A stretch of DNA of 64,000 bases from Bacteroidota bacterium (GTDB lineage: Bacteria > Bacteroidota > Bacteroidia > Bacteroidales > CAIXZF01): NCBI GenBank assembly GCA_022709385.1, contig JAKLIX010000011.1, forward strand, positions 62,001 to 126,000, written 5' to 3'. The translations under genes and the position numbers were made by a program. Positions 46,283-55,728 of this stretch are shown here, piece by piece. The notes beneath the pieces were generated by a model. The model made no database searches, was not told the origin of the DNA, and saw only the letters and a program-made list of their open reading frames with translations. Within the stretch, counting starts at the first letter, position 1. Every line of letters begins with the position of its first letter.

Positions 46283-46603
46283 AATCGAAAGTAATTCGTT
46301 CAATTCTTGCTTAATCCTTTGAAGCCCAATGTCGCCAGAATGATGGCGGGCTTCTATCAACGCAAGCCAGTAAAGTGATTCATCACATTCAGCCTCTACA
46401 GTCTGCATCTTGCTGATAAAATCTGCCCTTGACTTTGCCCTGCAGGCTTCGCGGTAATTCGCACCCACAGAGGTAATACTCCGTACAAGCTGGCTGGTGA
46501 TAGCACTGTTGGCCGATGTGGCAGGTAATTTGTCACATACTTCGAGCACCATCACTGCAATTCCCAGTGTCCTCTCCTTCATCCTTTCCCTGAACTCATT
46601 CAT
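46244..46603 (-). CDS. Four-helix-bundle protein (23S rRNA intervening-sequence / Avd family)
   Basis: 119 aa from ATG 46603. The helical pattern (KLPATSANSAITSQLVRSITSVGANYREA, then SRADFISKMQTVEAECDESLYWL) is that of the S23/TIGR02436 family, whose members are encoded in 23S rRNA intervening sequences in some bacteria and as the accessory Avd of diversity-generating retroelements. There is no rRNA or reverse transcriptase here, so it is a stand-alone copy. It is flanked by related repeats on both sides (46003-46282 and 46679-46731) and lies right after tRNA-His, which suggests an inserted element. Molecular function unknown. Confidence 0.88.
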   Translation of the reverse strand: MNEFRERMKERTLGIAVMVLEVCDKLPATSANSAITSQLVRSITSVGANYREACRAKSRADFISKMQTVEAECDESLYWLALIEARHHSGDIGLQRIKQELNELLSIVVRAVKTAKKDV

Positions 46604-46678
46604 GGTTTTCCGTTTCCTGTATAGATGCAAAATCTGCCCGATTTGGAAATTTTCGTCAAATTTTTACCACCCACCATT

Positions 46679-46731
46679 CAAGATTGCAAGAATGCAAGAA
46701 GTCAAGAATGCAAGAATGTTTTTACACTCAA
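46679..46731. repeat. Diverged partial copy of the flanking repeat
   Basis: It begins with the same 20 bases as the core of the tandem units (starting CAAGATTGCAAG), has an extra internal repeat, and ends ATGTTTTTACACTCAA against ATGTTTTTGCACTCAA. It lies 76 bases upstream of the four-helix-bundle gene, in the same orientation as the downstream units. The rest of 46732-46975 shows nothing recognisable. Confidence 0.75.
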
Positions 46732-46975
46732 TAGCTTTCTGATCGGTTAAACCGGATTCGCTGCAATCCCTATCCTTTTCATTTCTGAAAATACCGGACA
46801 ACGCACAACATATTTGATTGTCTTTACACTCCGGTATCGGGGATAAAGACATATAAAATTACCATACCGGATATTGGCAGCAATGTGAAGCGGGAATGGT
46901 TTGAACCAGGAATACCTTACATTCTTCTGAACTTCACTCACGCAACTGTTCTGTATCATTTAAACGCTTCAACCC

Positions 46976-47920
46976 ATGAGCACTTCCTCCCTTCTCTTCC
47001 GGACATTTAGGATTGTGACATCTTTTGGAATCAGTTTTCTGATGACCATCAACGATTCCTATGCTCAGACTGGCACCTACCACCCCTTTCCCGAAGATAA
47101 TGCTGCCTGGAGCGTTTCATACGGCGGGTGGGAACCGGATTACTGTTATGACAGGTATTACCATATGGCCGGTGATACAGTAATCAACGCAATGTCCTAT
47201 CATCAGATTCACTATTACGGATGGGTCGGTTTCCCCAGTTTCCTGACTCACATGTGTGATAATTGGATATACGATTCTGAACCCGCCTACTTTTGTGCCA
47301 TCAGACAGGATACCGGTTTGAAACAGGTGTATTTCATTCCCTGGGGTGACACCACTGAAGCCCTGCTGTATGATTTCTCACTGAATGTCGGCGATACACT
47401 CAATACCTTCAATTGCCCTTACTCTATTGGTGCCCGTGTCGTTTCCATTGATTCGATGATGATTGGCAACGGTTACCGAAAATCATTCCAGGTCGAGATG
47501 CTCTCAATGCAAACGAAGCTTATTGAAGGCATTGGAAGCATTACCGGATTGGTGGAAGGACTGTTTGTATTTGAATCCGGAGGGCACCTTGACTGCTTCT
47601 CACAGAACGGCCAGCAGCTTTACCCTTTCACAGGCGGCAATTGCGAACTGGTCATGAACTTTAACCATACCACGGAAACAAAAGATAAGTTGAAGATAAG
47701 CCCGAATCCTGTCATTACGGAATTCCTGATTGAAACCCCGAATCAATTCCAAAACGCGACTTTCCAGTTGTTTACCTTACCCGGTGTCAGTGTGCAGGAG
47801 GTCTCTCTTCTTGGCAGTCAAACCTTGATCAAGCGCAACGGACTCCCTGGTGGGATTTACTTTTACAGAATCCCGGATAAGGGGAATCTGATCTCCACTG
47901 GAAAACTGATTTTCCGGTAG
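46976..47920 (+). CDS. Secreted T9SS cargo protein, paralogue of the protein at 58585-59520
   Basis: 314 aa with a signal peptide (ends DSYAQ) and a C-terminal T9SS type A domain (KISPNPVITEFLIE ... LPGGIYFYRI). The middle is beta-rich and not assignable; it has motifs shared with the protein at 58585-59520, namely DTV-x-N...M-Y near the N-terminus, GNGYRKSFQV/GYRKKFSL, LIEGIGSITGL/LLEGIGHDMGL and LDCFS/LTCFS before an acidic linker. The two lie on either side of the dockerin-module genes. Function unknown; secreted or surface exposed. Confidence 0.85.
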   Translation: MSTSSLLFRTFRIVTSFGISFLMTINDSYAQTGTYHPFPEDNAAWSVSYGGWEPDYCYDRYYHMAGDTVINAMSYHQIHYYGWVGFPSFLTHMCDNWIYDSEPAYFCAIRQDTGLKQVYFIPWGDTTEALLYDFSLNVGDTLNTFNCPYSIGARVVSIDSMMIGNGYRKSFQVEMLSMQTKLIEGIGSITGLVEGLFVFESGGHLDCFSQNGQQLYPFTGGNCELVMNFNHTTETKDKLKISPNPVITEFLIETPNQFQNATFQLFTLPGVSVQEVSLLGSQTLIKRNGLPGGIYFYRIPDKGNLISTGKLIFR

Positions 47921-48316
47921 CCTGCATGGCATTGACCCGATCTCCCGAATGGTCAGGTCCATATCAGGATACTTGCAGGAAATCTCCCCATCTCACATAT
48001 GCATACGGATTTTTGACAGCAAAGCGAAACGATATTTGCTGCTATCGGTCCCGGGATTCAAGTAAGGACAACGGAAACATAAATAATGTATGTTCACTTG
48101 TCAGCATCTGCAACACGATTTTGGTGCCAAGGATTTCCTGATTTGCTATCCCTGATTAACATCAGGCTGAACGAGTGCTTCCAACTCCGTCCCATAGACT
48201 GTCATGCATGAAGTCGATTGACCATCCCTGGTTGATTTGATCTGGCTGGAAGCGCATCTGTTTTTCTCTGGCCGTAGATACCTCTTACCTCATACTTCAT
48301 CTTTCAAACTTCTTTC
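47921..48316 (+). other. Intergenic stretch without recognisable gene
   Basis: About 400 bases with only short open frames. One small hairpin (CCTGAT-TAAC-ATCAGG, 48151-48166) is visible and has no T-run. Nothing else stands out. Confidence 0.5.
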
Positions 48317-48347
48317 TTGACAAATCCTCCCGGATTCACTATCTTTG
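48317..48347 (+). promoter_or_regulatory. Promoter for small lipoprotein
   Basis: TTG at 48317-48319 and TATCTTTG at 48340-48347 are 20 bases apart, close to the Bacteroidota consensus spacing of 19. The apparent TTG start codon at 48317 is the -33 element. Confidence 0.65.
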
Positions 48348-48364
48348 GTAAAATCAAATGCCTG

Positions 48365-48703
48365 ATGATGATGAAGCAATTAGCCCTGTATTGCATCCTG
48401 GCCATGATAATCCTCACAGCCTGCACCAAAGAAGAACAAACGATCATCCGGACAAGCAATGCCGACGAGGTCACGGCGGATCTGAAAGCATCGTTAGACG
48501 GGAAATCCATTGCCGTAATCTATACCTATCTCGACGGCGAACCCTGGAAGGAGTATTTTGACCCTGAGCACAGCTTCTCAGGTAATATGCTGATCATTAA
48601 CGGGATCACCCACCTGAACCTGGAATACCTGCTGAGCTATGAGATCTACCTTTTCATCGCGGATCCGCCCATTTACCAGGTGCACCTGTATTTCGCAACC
48701 TGA
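48365..48703 (+). CDS. Small lipoprotein, function unknown
   Basis: About 112 aa from ATG 48365 (48371 is also possible). A lipoprotein signal (MMMKQLALYCILAMIILTAC) is followed by a short acidic, helical region and a beta-rich C-terminal part. I recognise no family. It converges on the giant surface protein gene. Confidence 0.7.
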   Translation: MMMKQLALYCILAMIILTACTKEEQTIIRTSNADEVTADLKASLDGKSIAVIYTYLDGEPWKEYFDPEHSFSGNMLIINGITHLNLEYLLSYEIYLFIADPPIYQVHLYFAT

Positions 48704-48720
48704 TTACTTCCGGTAGTAAT
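48703..48720. terminator. Weak hairpin between converging genes
   Basis: ATTACT and AGTAAT pair across TCCGGT just after the lipoprotein stop and 18 bases before the stop of the giant gene. The stem is only six A/T-rich pairs, so a terminator role is tentative. Confidence 0.3.
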
Positions 48721-48738
48721 TGTCCTTCCGTACTGTCA

Positions 48739-51700
48739 TCACTCACATATCGACAGCATTACCCATCTTTGTTCCAAGCCCGGTCCGGTTTCTAAATAAA
48801 GCTGCAGAAGATACAATCCGGGGTTCAGATCAGTATCCTGAAAATACAGTGTATGTTCGCCTTTGCTCAGTGTGCGCTCAGACAGCAGGCAGATCCTGTG
48901 CCCCAGGGTATTCACCAGCCAGAGGCTGATTTCACCCGGCTCATCAAGCCTGAAACGGACACTGAAATCAGTATTAGCAGGATTCGGGAATACACTCAGG
49001 TCGTTGAGGGACCGGCTAATCTGCAAACCGGGCCACAACAGGACGGATCCGTGCAATGTATTTCCTTCTGCACCGGTAAACATACTGTTCCCTTCAATCC
49101 TGATGGTCGGCTGCCGGTCGGATTTCATTCTGCACGTCAGTGTCAGCAGGGGCATTTCTGGAATCAGCTCGGGCGTGAGCAGACTGTACCACGCGATACG
49201 GCATTCTCCTCCGGAAATATGAAAAAGGAAGCTTCCATCTTCTGTGAGTCCTGGAGCGGGTACTACTGATAGAATCTCTAAAAGTCCCGGATCATAACCA
49301 AGTACCAGCGAAATGGCATGAAACGTTCCGGGAACACGCGTAAAAACGGGCAGTTCAAAGTTCTCCCCTACCCTGATATGAAGGAAATCATCTGAACAAG
49401 CCTGTGAGATTGCCGGCATTGCTTTCAACTGGGGTGTGAAAGACCGGTCCACATCGCCTGTACAAAGGGTTTTCATGTCCTTTTCAACATTGTAATACGG
49501 GCCGATATCCAAATCACCGGCTTCATAAACCCAGTCTCCGACTGGAAACGCAGCAGTCATACCCACGAAGCGTTTCATGATGTTCAGGGCATCCACTGCA
49601 TTGATGCTGCCTGAATTGTCAACATCTGCGGCCTGCTGCTGCAAATCACCCAGTGAAGTGCTGCCTACGAAATAGTTCATGGCCTTCAGGGCATCCGCTG
49701 CATTGTATCCGCCAGGGGTTTTATTACAGCTTGGCGCAAGCAAGTATGGGCCGGGCTGACACAAGGCCGGCATGAGATAGTGCCCGTTCAAGGCGGTAAT
49801 GGTGCTGTCAATGACGGCATTTCCCTGTTTCAGCTTCAGCTTGGTATTGGTCAGGGGTGTATTCGCGACATTGTCATAGGTAAAAAATCCGGAAAGTGAA
49901 GGACAAACACCGGTAACTACATTGACAGTGTCTGCTGATGAGCAGCCGGTACCATCCGTGACAGTTACGGTAAAGCTTGAATCTGAAAGCACAAACACAT
50001 TGATCAACTGCGTGTTATCTCCGGTACTCCATTGGTAAGTCAGTGGCGGAACTGCAGCGGGAGCCATGACCGACAGGCCTGCAATGCCCGCTTGCTGAAG
50101 CATCAGATCCGGACCACAGTCGGCCTGGAAAGATTCAACCGCTTCCACCAGGATGGTTGTATCAAATACGCATCCGGTGTTATAAACCAAAGATACATGA
50201 CAGGGATGGGTCCCCTGAAATGAAGGCTGTATCACAGCCATGGTATTGCCGGCCGAAAGAATATCGTTTCCTGACCAGATAACGGTATCCGGAAGTGGTT
50301 CCAGGGCAGTCAGCGGAGCCATGATATCCGGGCTGAACATCAAATTCCATCCAAAAACCCAGCCATTGTCGATCGCCCAGTGATCACAGACGGTCAGTGA
50401 CCATGTACCATTGACAGGGCATCCAGCCAGTGTGGCAAAGCCGGCCGAAGGCTGGTAGCTCCCGGCCGGAATGGAACCCTGCATGTTGGCAACAGCATTG
50501 ATGGAAGGATTCGAAGCAGCGGGTGAGAAACAATAGGTCCATCCTGCCCCGGGAGGATTCTGCAAAGGATCGTACTGGCAGGGGACGTTGCTGCAATCAT
50601 ACATGTCATGGGACGCGCCGCCCAGAGGAACACCCAGATAAGCACTCCCAGACTGAACATAGGATTTGAGCACCACACTCTGTCCGGTCGGACAAGTCAG
50701 GGTGATATCAAGATCGCCTGTATAGGAATGCTCCATGTTGATACAGACTGCAGCAAGATCCTCCGGCTGGGTGATCACTGCCCCCGTATCAAACAAACTG
50801 ACATTCAGCACTGAAGAATAGCATTCACCCACATTGTAACCCGCATCTGGAATGAATCCCGGTGTCTGGCAGGAAAGTTGTAGCAGCAGAACAGGTTCCA
50901 GAACCTTTGCCAAGCTGATCGTATTGGTGTCGCTGTGGCCGATAGTGATGGTTTGCTGATGGCCGGGACAATCCGCTGCCAAAGGATTCACCGCTGAAAC
51001 CGGATGATCATTGATTACCACGAGGGGCCCGTCAATAAAGGGCGATTCACAGAGGTTAAAGTCATGTACCTTGTACCTTACGTGGAAAGTCCCGCCTGAC
51101 TGGTAACTATGATCGACGGCCTGGCCACTCAGGATTGTCCCGTCCCCCATCTCCCACGTAAAAACAGAAGTAGCATCCTCCTGGAAATAACTGGTGTTGT
51201 TCTCGTTATAAATCCCTGACGCGGCAAAGTGGACTTGTTGACCAGGGCAGGCCAGAATATAGTTGAGCGGATTGATCATAGGCGACAGCAATGCGGTATC
51301 AAGCTTTGCATCTACTGACTGGCATGGGTAATAACCGTGCAGGTTGACAACGAGCGTATCATTGCCGGGGTTCTCATCGTCCGGTGTATGAAAAAACATC
51401 TTCAGGGTAAAATCACCGGTCGGAACAGTGAACTTATTCGTGAAAAGAATATTTGTTCCTTCCATGTATTCAAGGCCGAAATTAAAGATGTAATTCTGCG
51501 ATACCACCGGTCCGTTGTCGACCTGGTAGCCGGCATCGATTCCGTATATGGAATTGCCGAAATTGAAAAGGTTGAAAGCGGCATAGACCTCCCCGCCCGC
51601 CACCAGGTGCTGACTAGGTTCTACCAGGTGAGAAATGCCTGCATCCGTCGAGGGTGCATAGTAGATCCTCAGATCGTCGATGGCTGCACCGCCAGAGGCG

Positions 51701-54700
51701 CCTGTCCCATCTGAGACAAATACGAATTTCAGACGGACTGTCCCATCGAGGTTACCTGCCTGGCCCAGGTCATGGACGGCATAAGTCCAGGGGTAGCTTC
51801 CGCTCCATCCGAACTGCCCGTCGGCGCTCTTCTTTGATGGATACCAATGGTAACCGCAGTAACACCAAACCGGGCTGTAAGGTGTACCCAGCATCAGCCA
51901 GGTATTCCCACCGTCAGTGCTGAATTCGATGTGAAAACCGTCGGCCTGGGTATCTGTCATCAGGGTGAACCAGAACGTGAGTGTGGCCTGGTATCCGGCC
52001 AGCAGGGGAAATTCCTGGGTGATCAGCTCACAGCGGGAGTTGGCTGCATAAGACCCTGTTCCGGGGTTCACTGCCCACACATTTGGCGGAGAATGAGCGC
52101 CCTGAGTGGGAAATCCCCCCGGCTGTACCGGCCCGTGAACCCACTGTGTTGCCGGGTTATTAGTAACTGTCTGCCAGACATAGGACGTGCCATCCAGGGA
52201 ATCCGTCATGGGAAGGGTATAAAACAGCGAGCCGTAGACCTCCTGGCAAATGGTATCGTTGGAGGGTAGCGTATCAATCCCGCAGGAACTGTATACGCAG
52301 AGCTGGTGCAATCCGGCAGGCAATACCACCGTCGGAAAGCTTAGCGACGTGATGCCGCCCGCTGCCAGAAACCCGGTGAAAGGCAGGCTTACCGCCGGGG
52401 AATTGTCGAGCTTGTAAGATAAAGTGAAAGCATTGACAGCTACCGACCCGTTATTTTTCACAAGAACCACCGGGGAATAGGATGAATCTGACTCATAAGC
52501 TGATGGTGGCTGCTGTATCAGGATGGGTTGAATATCAGAAAGGACAGGACCATCAACTATCAGGGCTGTGTAATCCTCTGTCTCGCCGGTCTGGTAATTA
52601 CCGCAGGGATTAATGCCGGCGGGATCCCAGGTTTGTCGAAGCACCACTCTCAGCCTTATTTCACCCGGATACGCATCGGCGGGAACCGTGATCAGGCCTG
52701 TGTATGGGAGGAACGTACCCGCAATTGAGGTGAAGGCAGTCTCTGTTCCCACCTCGAACAGCCCGTTGTGGTTCCAGTCGGCAAAGACCTTGCAGGCGTT
52801 GATATATCTTTCCTCAGAAAAAACGGGGCTGACAGAAACCCGATAGGAATGTCCTCTGGATAGATTGACAGGGGGGACAGCGGCAGTAAAATCCGAATAG
52901 CCGCGGATAGCCGAGTCATTGAAGATCACCGGGTAGTCCTGTCCGTTGTCCAGGTCGCCCAGTTGTACCCTGCCGATATCAATTGCGTCGCCGGATGAAC
53001 TCGCGGATGAAGCACAAAAACTGAATGGCTGGTTTGATACATATTCAATGAGTGTATCGTTAGAATGGAAAGGGTCGCCTGCAGCAATTACCCAGGATTT
53101 GATCTTGTAGTATCCGAAAGTGGACAAGTCAGCCGGTGTGACAAAAGTGCAGGCTATTGTATCCGATGGCAGGATGGTATCATTCACGGTTTCTGTCACG
53201 GCAGGCAGGTTGTCGATCCGGTAGGAGGCGCTGAAGCCGTTAATGGCTCCCGTACCGTTGTTGCAGACTCGTATATTCACAGCTTCCGCACCGGTGAGAT
53301 AGTTGCCGGAGGAAGGCGTCAGGATTGCAAGTAAGCTGGCATCCTGTCCGGGGATCAAAACAAAAACAGTGTCAGGCACCCGGACCGAGGTGCATCCGTT
53401 CGGGGAGCGGGCTTCCACATAATATACTGTGGTTGCAAACAGTGGCGGCGAGGTAAAGGGGTTCTGGGAAGACAACAGCACGCCTCCCGTAGCCGCGTTA
53501 TACCATCTTACCGGTACAGCGGAAACGGCTGTCAGTGTGGCCGTTGAACCGTAATTACCAGATTGATTGACTACTTGCGGCGGCGGTGGTGCCAGCTTTG
53601 ACTGTATGCTTGTGGTCAGCGTATCATCGCCCGGGTCAGGATCATTAGCCAGAGCTACCCAGGCTTTGAGAGAGAAGACCGAGTCAGCCTGGCCCGCACT
53701 GAGATTCACCGGGAGATTAAAAGTGAATGTCAGCGTATCCCCCGACTGGATAGTGCCGGGTACGGCTTGTGACACCACAGGGTTTGCATCGAGCCGGTAA
53801 GCGGCCGTTAGCCCCCCGGAAACCGGCAGATTACCTTTGTTTTTGATTTTCAGGCTAACTGTTTCCTGGCCCAGCGAACAACCCGAAACGGGGCTGTCGA
53901 TGAAAAGGAGGGAAACTTCGTTATTACCCGAAGGTGTGATTTTAAAATCATCGATGGAACACCCGTCTGAATTTCCTGAAGCATCCGACCGGAAAACAAA
54001 CCTGAACCGGAGCCAGGCGACGTTGGAAAACTGGCTCAGCGCGTAGGTGCACAATTGCCACCCTGAGGAGTTACCATTCCAGGAGGGCAGCGTATTGCCC
54101 ATGATAGCACTGTTGTACCAGTTGCTCCCCAACGGATCTCCGACAGTTCCAAGTACTGACCAGGTCGTGCCATCAAGGGTGTATTCCAGGTGGGTGCCGT
54201 CATATGATGCTTCAGTCTTGAAGTTCAGCCTGAAAGACAATGAAGGATTTAAACTCCCGGTTAAATTGAAAACCGGTGATATTAAAGCGCAGTTTGCATT
54301 ATGTCCGCAGGCCGTGGTGAGGTTCACATCCCAGGCGTTGGGCGGGGAGTATGCCGTGTTGGTGGCACCAAAGGCAGGCGTTCCGCGTTGCCAGATGGTG
54401 CCGGTTCCTGAAGTCGTCCATGCAGTGGATGCCCCGTCAAAATTGTCGAGCCAGGGCAGGACAAGCGGGGGCACCACAAGGAAGCTGTTACAGCCTGTCA
54501 GCGGGTTACGGCCTGCATTGTGAGAAAGAGACGCATCGATCGCCACCACGTGATAGCAAATCGTCACAGAATCCGTGACCGGCGGGATCACTGCCTGCAT
54601 GGTGTCGGCCGCTACCATGGTCATCCCCGCAGTGTCAGGAATCCCGTTGTCAAACGTATAAACAAGATAAGCCGTATCAATGCCGCTGGCATCGCTGACC

Positions 54701-55416
54701 TTCGCTTTTACTGCGAAAGGGCCGGCATGATTGACCGTACCGGAAGGATTGGTATTTAAAAGCGTAATCGTTGGCGGGATCAGTTCGGACAGGCCGCAAA
54801 TGACTTTGATCGCATCCAGACACCATCCATAGTTCGAATTGGGTCCTGTCACTCCCCCATCCATCAGTTTGAATCTGACCTTCGCGTTGGCGCAACTGGC
54901 AATCAGACTGCTAACATTGAACTGCTCGAGTTTCCACCAGGTGTTCTGGGGTATGGCCGACGGAGTCGAAGGCTGCCACAACAAACCATATGAATTTGCT
55001 GCGAACTTGTTGCCGATGGTGCCGAACAGTCCGGTGCCCAGGTAGTGTGCCCCGCTAAGCTGTGTCCAGGTGACACCGCCGTTTGATGATACTTCAATGG
55101 TGGCATTGTCCAGGAAATCAAGCTTGGCGATTTGTGCAAACTCAAGCATGACAAATGTATAACCGACTGTGCTGAAGGCTGCTGTGGTGAGGTAAGTAGT
55201 AGCAGCGTTCTTCACCCGGCAGGTGTCGGAACACGAGCCCTGGTAGTGGAGCCTTGTGCTGATATTCCAATCCTTGATCCCTGGCACAGTCTGGGTGGTG
55301 GTCACACTGTCGTCGAAAGCCGGAGCCTCAAAAGATTCATGAAACACGTCAATGGCTTGGGTGCTGGCTTCTGATGCTGCCGCCAGCAATATCAGAAACA
55401 TAAGTAATCTGCTCAT
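48739..55416 (-). CDS. Giant multi-domain surface protein with dockerin-like module, cohesin-like domain and T9SS tail
   Basis: 2225 aa with a signal peptide (ends ASTQA). In order, with rough residues: MAM-like jelly roll (20-205); Ig-like (215-315); MAM-like (320-500); CARDB-like (505-620); Ig-like (620-695); CARDB-like (700-800); GEVED-type (805-960); CARDB-like (960-1070); MAM-like (1070-1260); CARDB-like (1265-1375); PKD (1385-1490); proprotein-convertase P-like domain (1530-1720); SprB-type Ig repeat (1750-1880); carboxypeptidase-regulatory-like domain, dockerin-like helices (ADVDNSGSINAVDALNIMKRF) and tail GDVDRSFTP (1885-2050); cohesin-like domain (2060-2150); T9SS type A domain (FPNPANTDFSV) to the end. 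Likely a surface adhesin or scaffold. It is the last gene of four that share the dockerin-like module. A -7 box lies at 55509-55516. Confidence 0.85.
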   Translation of the reverse strand: MSRLLMFLILLAAASEASTQAIDVFHESFEAPAFDDSVTTTQTVPGIKDWNISTRLHYQGSCSDTCRVKNAATTYLTTAAFSTVGYTFVMLEFAQIAKLDFLDNATIEVSSNGGVTWTQLSGAHYLGTGLFGTIGNKFAANSYGLLWQPSTPSAIPQNTWWKLEQFNVSSLIASCANAKVRFKLMDGGVTGPNSNYGWCLDAIKVICGLSELIPPTITLLNTNPSGTVNHAGPFAVKAKVSDASGIDTAYLVYTFDNGIPDTAGMTMVAADTMQAVIPPVTDSVTICYHVVAIDASLSHNAGRNPLTGCNSFLVVPPLVLPWLDNFDGASTAWTTSGTGTIWQRGTPAFGATNTAYSPPNAWDVNLTTACGHNANCALISPVFNLTGSLNPSLSFRLNFKTEASYDGTHLEYTLDGTTWSVLGTVGDPLGSNWYNSAIMGNTLPSWNGNSSGWQLCTYALSQFSNVAWLRFRFVFRSDASGNSDGCSIDDFKITPSGNNEVSLLFIDSPVSGCSLGQETVSLKIKNKGNLPVSGGLTAAYRLDANPVVSQAVPGTIQSGDTLTFTFNLPVNLSAGQADSVFSLKAWVALANDPDPGDDTLTTSIQSKLAPPPPQVVNQSGNYGSTATLTAVSAVPVRWYNAATGGVLLSSQNPFTSPPLFATTVYYVEARSPNGCTSVRVPDTVFVLIPGQDASLLAILTPSSGNYLTGAEAVNIRVCNNGTGAINGFSASYRIDNLPAVTETVNDTILPSDTIACTFVTPADLSTFGYYKIKSWVIAAGDPFHSNDTLIEYVSNQPFSFCASSASSSGDAIDIGRVQLGDLDNGQDYPVIFNDSAIRGYSDFTAAVPPVNLSRGHSYRVSVSPVFSEERYINACKVFADWNHNGLFEVGTETAFTSIAGTFLPYTGLITVPADAYPGEIRLRVVLRQTWDPAGINPCGNYQTGETEDYTALIVDGPVLSDIQPILIQQPPSAYESDSSYSPVVLVKNNGSVAVNAFTLSYKLDNSPAVSLPFTGFLAAGGITSLSFPTVVLPAGLHQLCVYSSCGIDTLPSNDTICQEVYGSLFYTLPMTDSLDGTSYVWQTVTNNPATQWVHGPVQPGGFPTQGAHSPPNVWAVNPGTGSYAANSRCELITQEFPLLAGYQATLTFWFTLMTDTQADGFHIEFSTDGGNTWLMLGTPYSPVWCYCGYHWYPSKKSADGQFGWSGSYPWTYAVHDLGQAGNLDGTVRLKFVFVSDGTGASGGAAIDDLRIYYAPSTDAGISHLVEPSQHLVAGGEVYAAFNLFNFGNSIYGIDAGYQVDNGPVVSQNYIFNFGLEYMEGTNILFTNKFTVPTGDFTLKMFFHTPDDENPGNDTLVVNLHGYYPCQSVDAKLDTALLSPMINPLNYILACPGQQVHFAASGIYNENNTSYFQEDATSVFTWEMGDGTILSGQAVDHSYQSGGTFHVRYKVHDFNLCESPFIDGPLVVINDHPVSAVNPLAADCPGHQQTITIGHSDTNTISLAKVLEPVLLLQLSCQTPGFIPDAGYNVGECYSSVLNVSLFDTGAVITQPEDLAAVCINMEHSYTGDLDITLTCPTGQSVVLKSYVQSGSAYLGVPLGGASHDMYDCSNVPCQYDPLQNPPGAGWTYCFSPAASNPSINAVANMQGSIPAGSYQPSAGFATLAGCPVNGTWSLTVCDHWAIDNGWVFGWNLMFSPDIMAPLTALEPLPDTVIWSGNDILSAGNTMAVIQPSFQGTHPCHVSLVYNTGCVFDTTILVEAVESFQADCGPDLMLQQAGIAGLSVMAPAAVPPLTYQWSTGDNTQLINVFVLSDSSFTVTVTDGTGCSSADTVNVVTGVCPSLSGFFTYDNVANTPLTNTKLKLKQGNAVIDSTITALNGHYLMPALCQPGPYLLAPSCNKTPGGYNAADALKAMNYFVGSTSLGDLQQQAADVDNSGSINAVDALNIMKRFVGMTAAFPVGDWVYEAGDLDIGPYYNVEKDMKTLCTGDVDRSFTPQLKAMPAISQACSDDFLHIRVGENFELPVFTRVPGTFHAISLVLGYDPGLLEILSVVPAPGLTEDGSFLFHISGGECRIAWYSLLTPELIPEMPLLTLTCRMKSDRQPTIRIEGNSMFTGAEGNTLHGSVLLWPGLQISRSLNDLSVFPNPANTDFSVRFRLDEPGEISLWLVNTLGHRICLLSERTLSKGEHTLYFQDTDLNPGLYLLQLYLETGPGLEQRWVMLSICE

Positions 55417-55728
55417 AAAGAAAATATTAGCAATGTAAGAAGAAATGGTGGTTCACGTGAAAGATCCCAATACTCGCAAAGGCTGCGGACATCCGACTCA
55501 TCAGCGGCCAAAAGTAATCCAAATCATGTTACGGATCAGCGACCGGATTTTTTTATTTATCAAGAAGAGATACCGAAGAACACAGGAAGGCGAAGTGTGT
55601 TTCAGAAGTCATTTGAGTAAAAAGGGATAAGTCCCCTGCAAATCCGCTTTGCTGATTCATCACGGAGCAGGAAACGGGACAGGGCCGGTTACGCCGGATC
55701 AGACGATGCCATACGAAGGGGGGCTTAA
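55417..55728 (-). other. Intergenic stretch upstream of the giant gene
   Basis: No gene is seen. A TACTTTTG -7 box (minus) at 55509-55516 is the only recognised signal. Confidence 0.5.
55509..55516 (-). promoter_or_regulatory. -7 box for giant surface protein
   Basis: TACTTTTG on the minus strand matches TAnnTTTG, with a leader of about 90 bases; no clear -33 element. Confidence 0.4.

Noticed and set aside
46244..46603. Diversity-generating retroelement
   Set aside because: The four-helix-bundle protein resembles Avd, but no reverse transcriptase, template/variable repeat pair or target gene is present.
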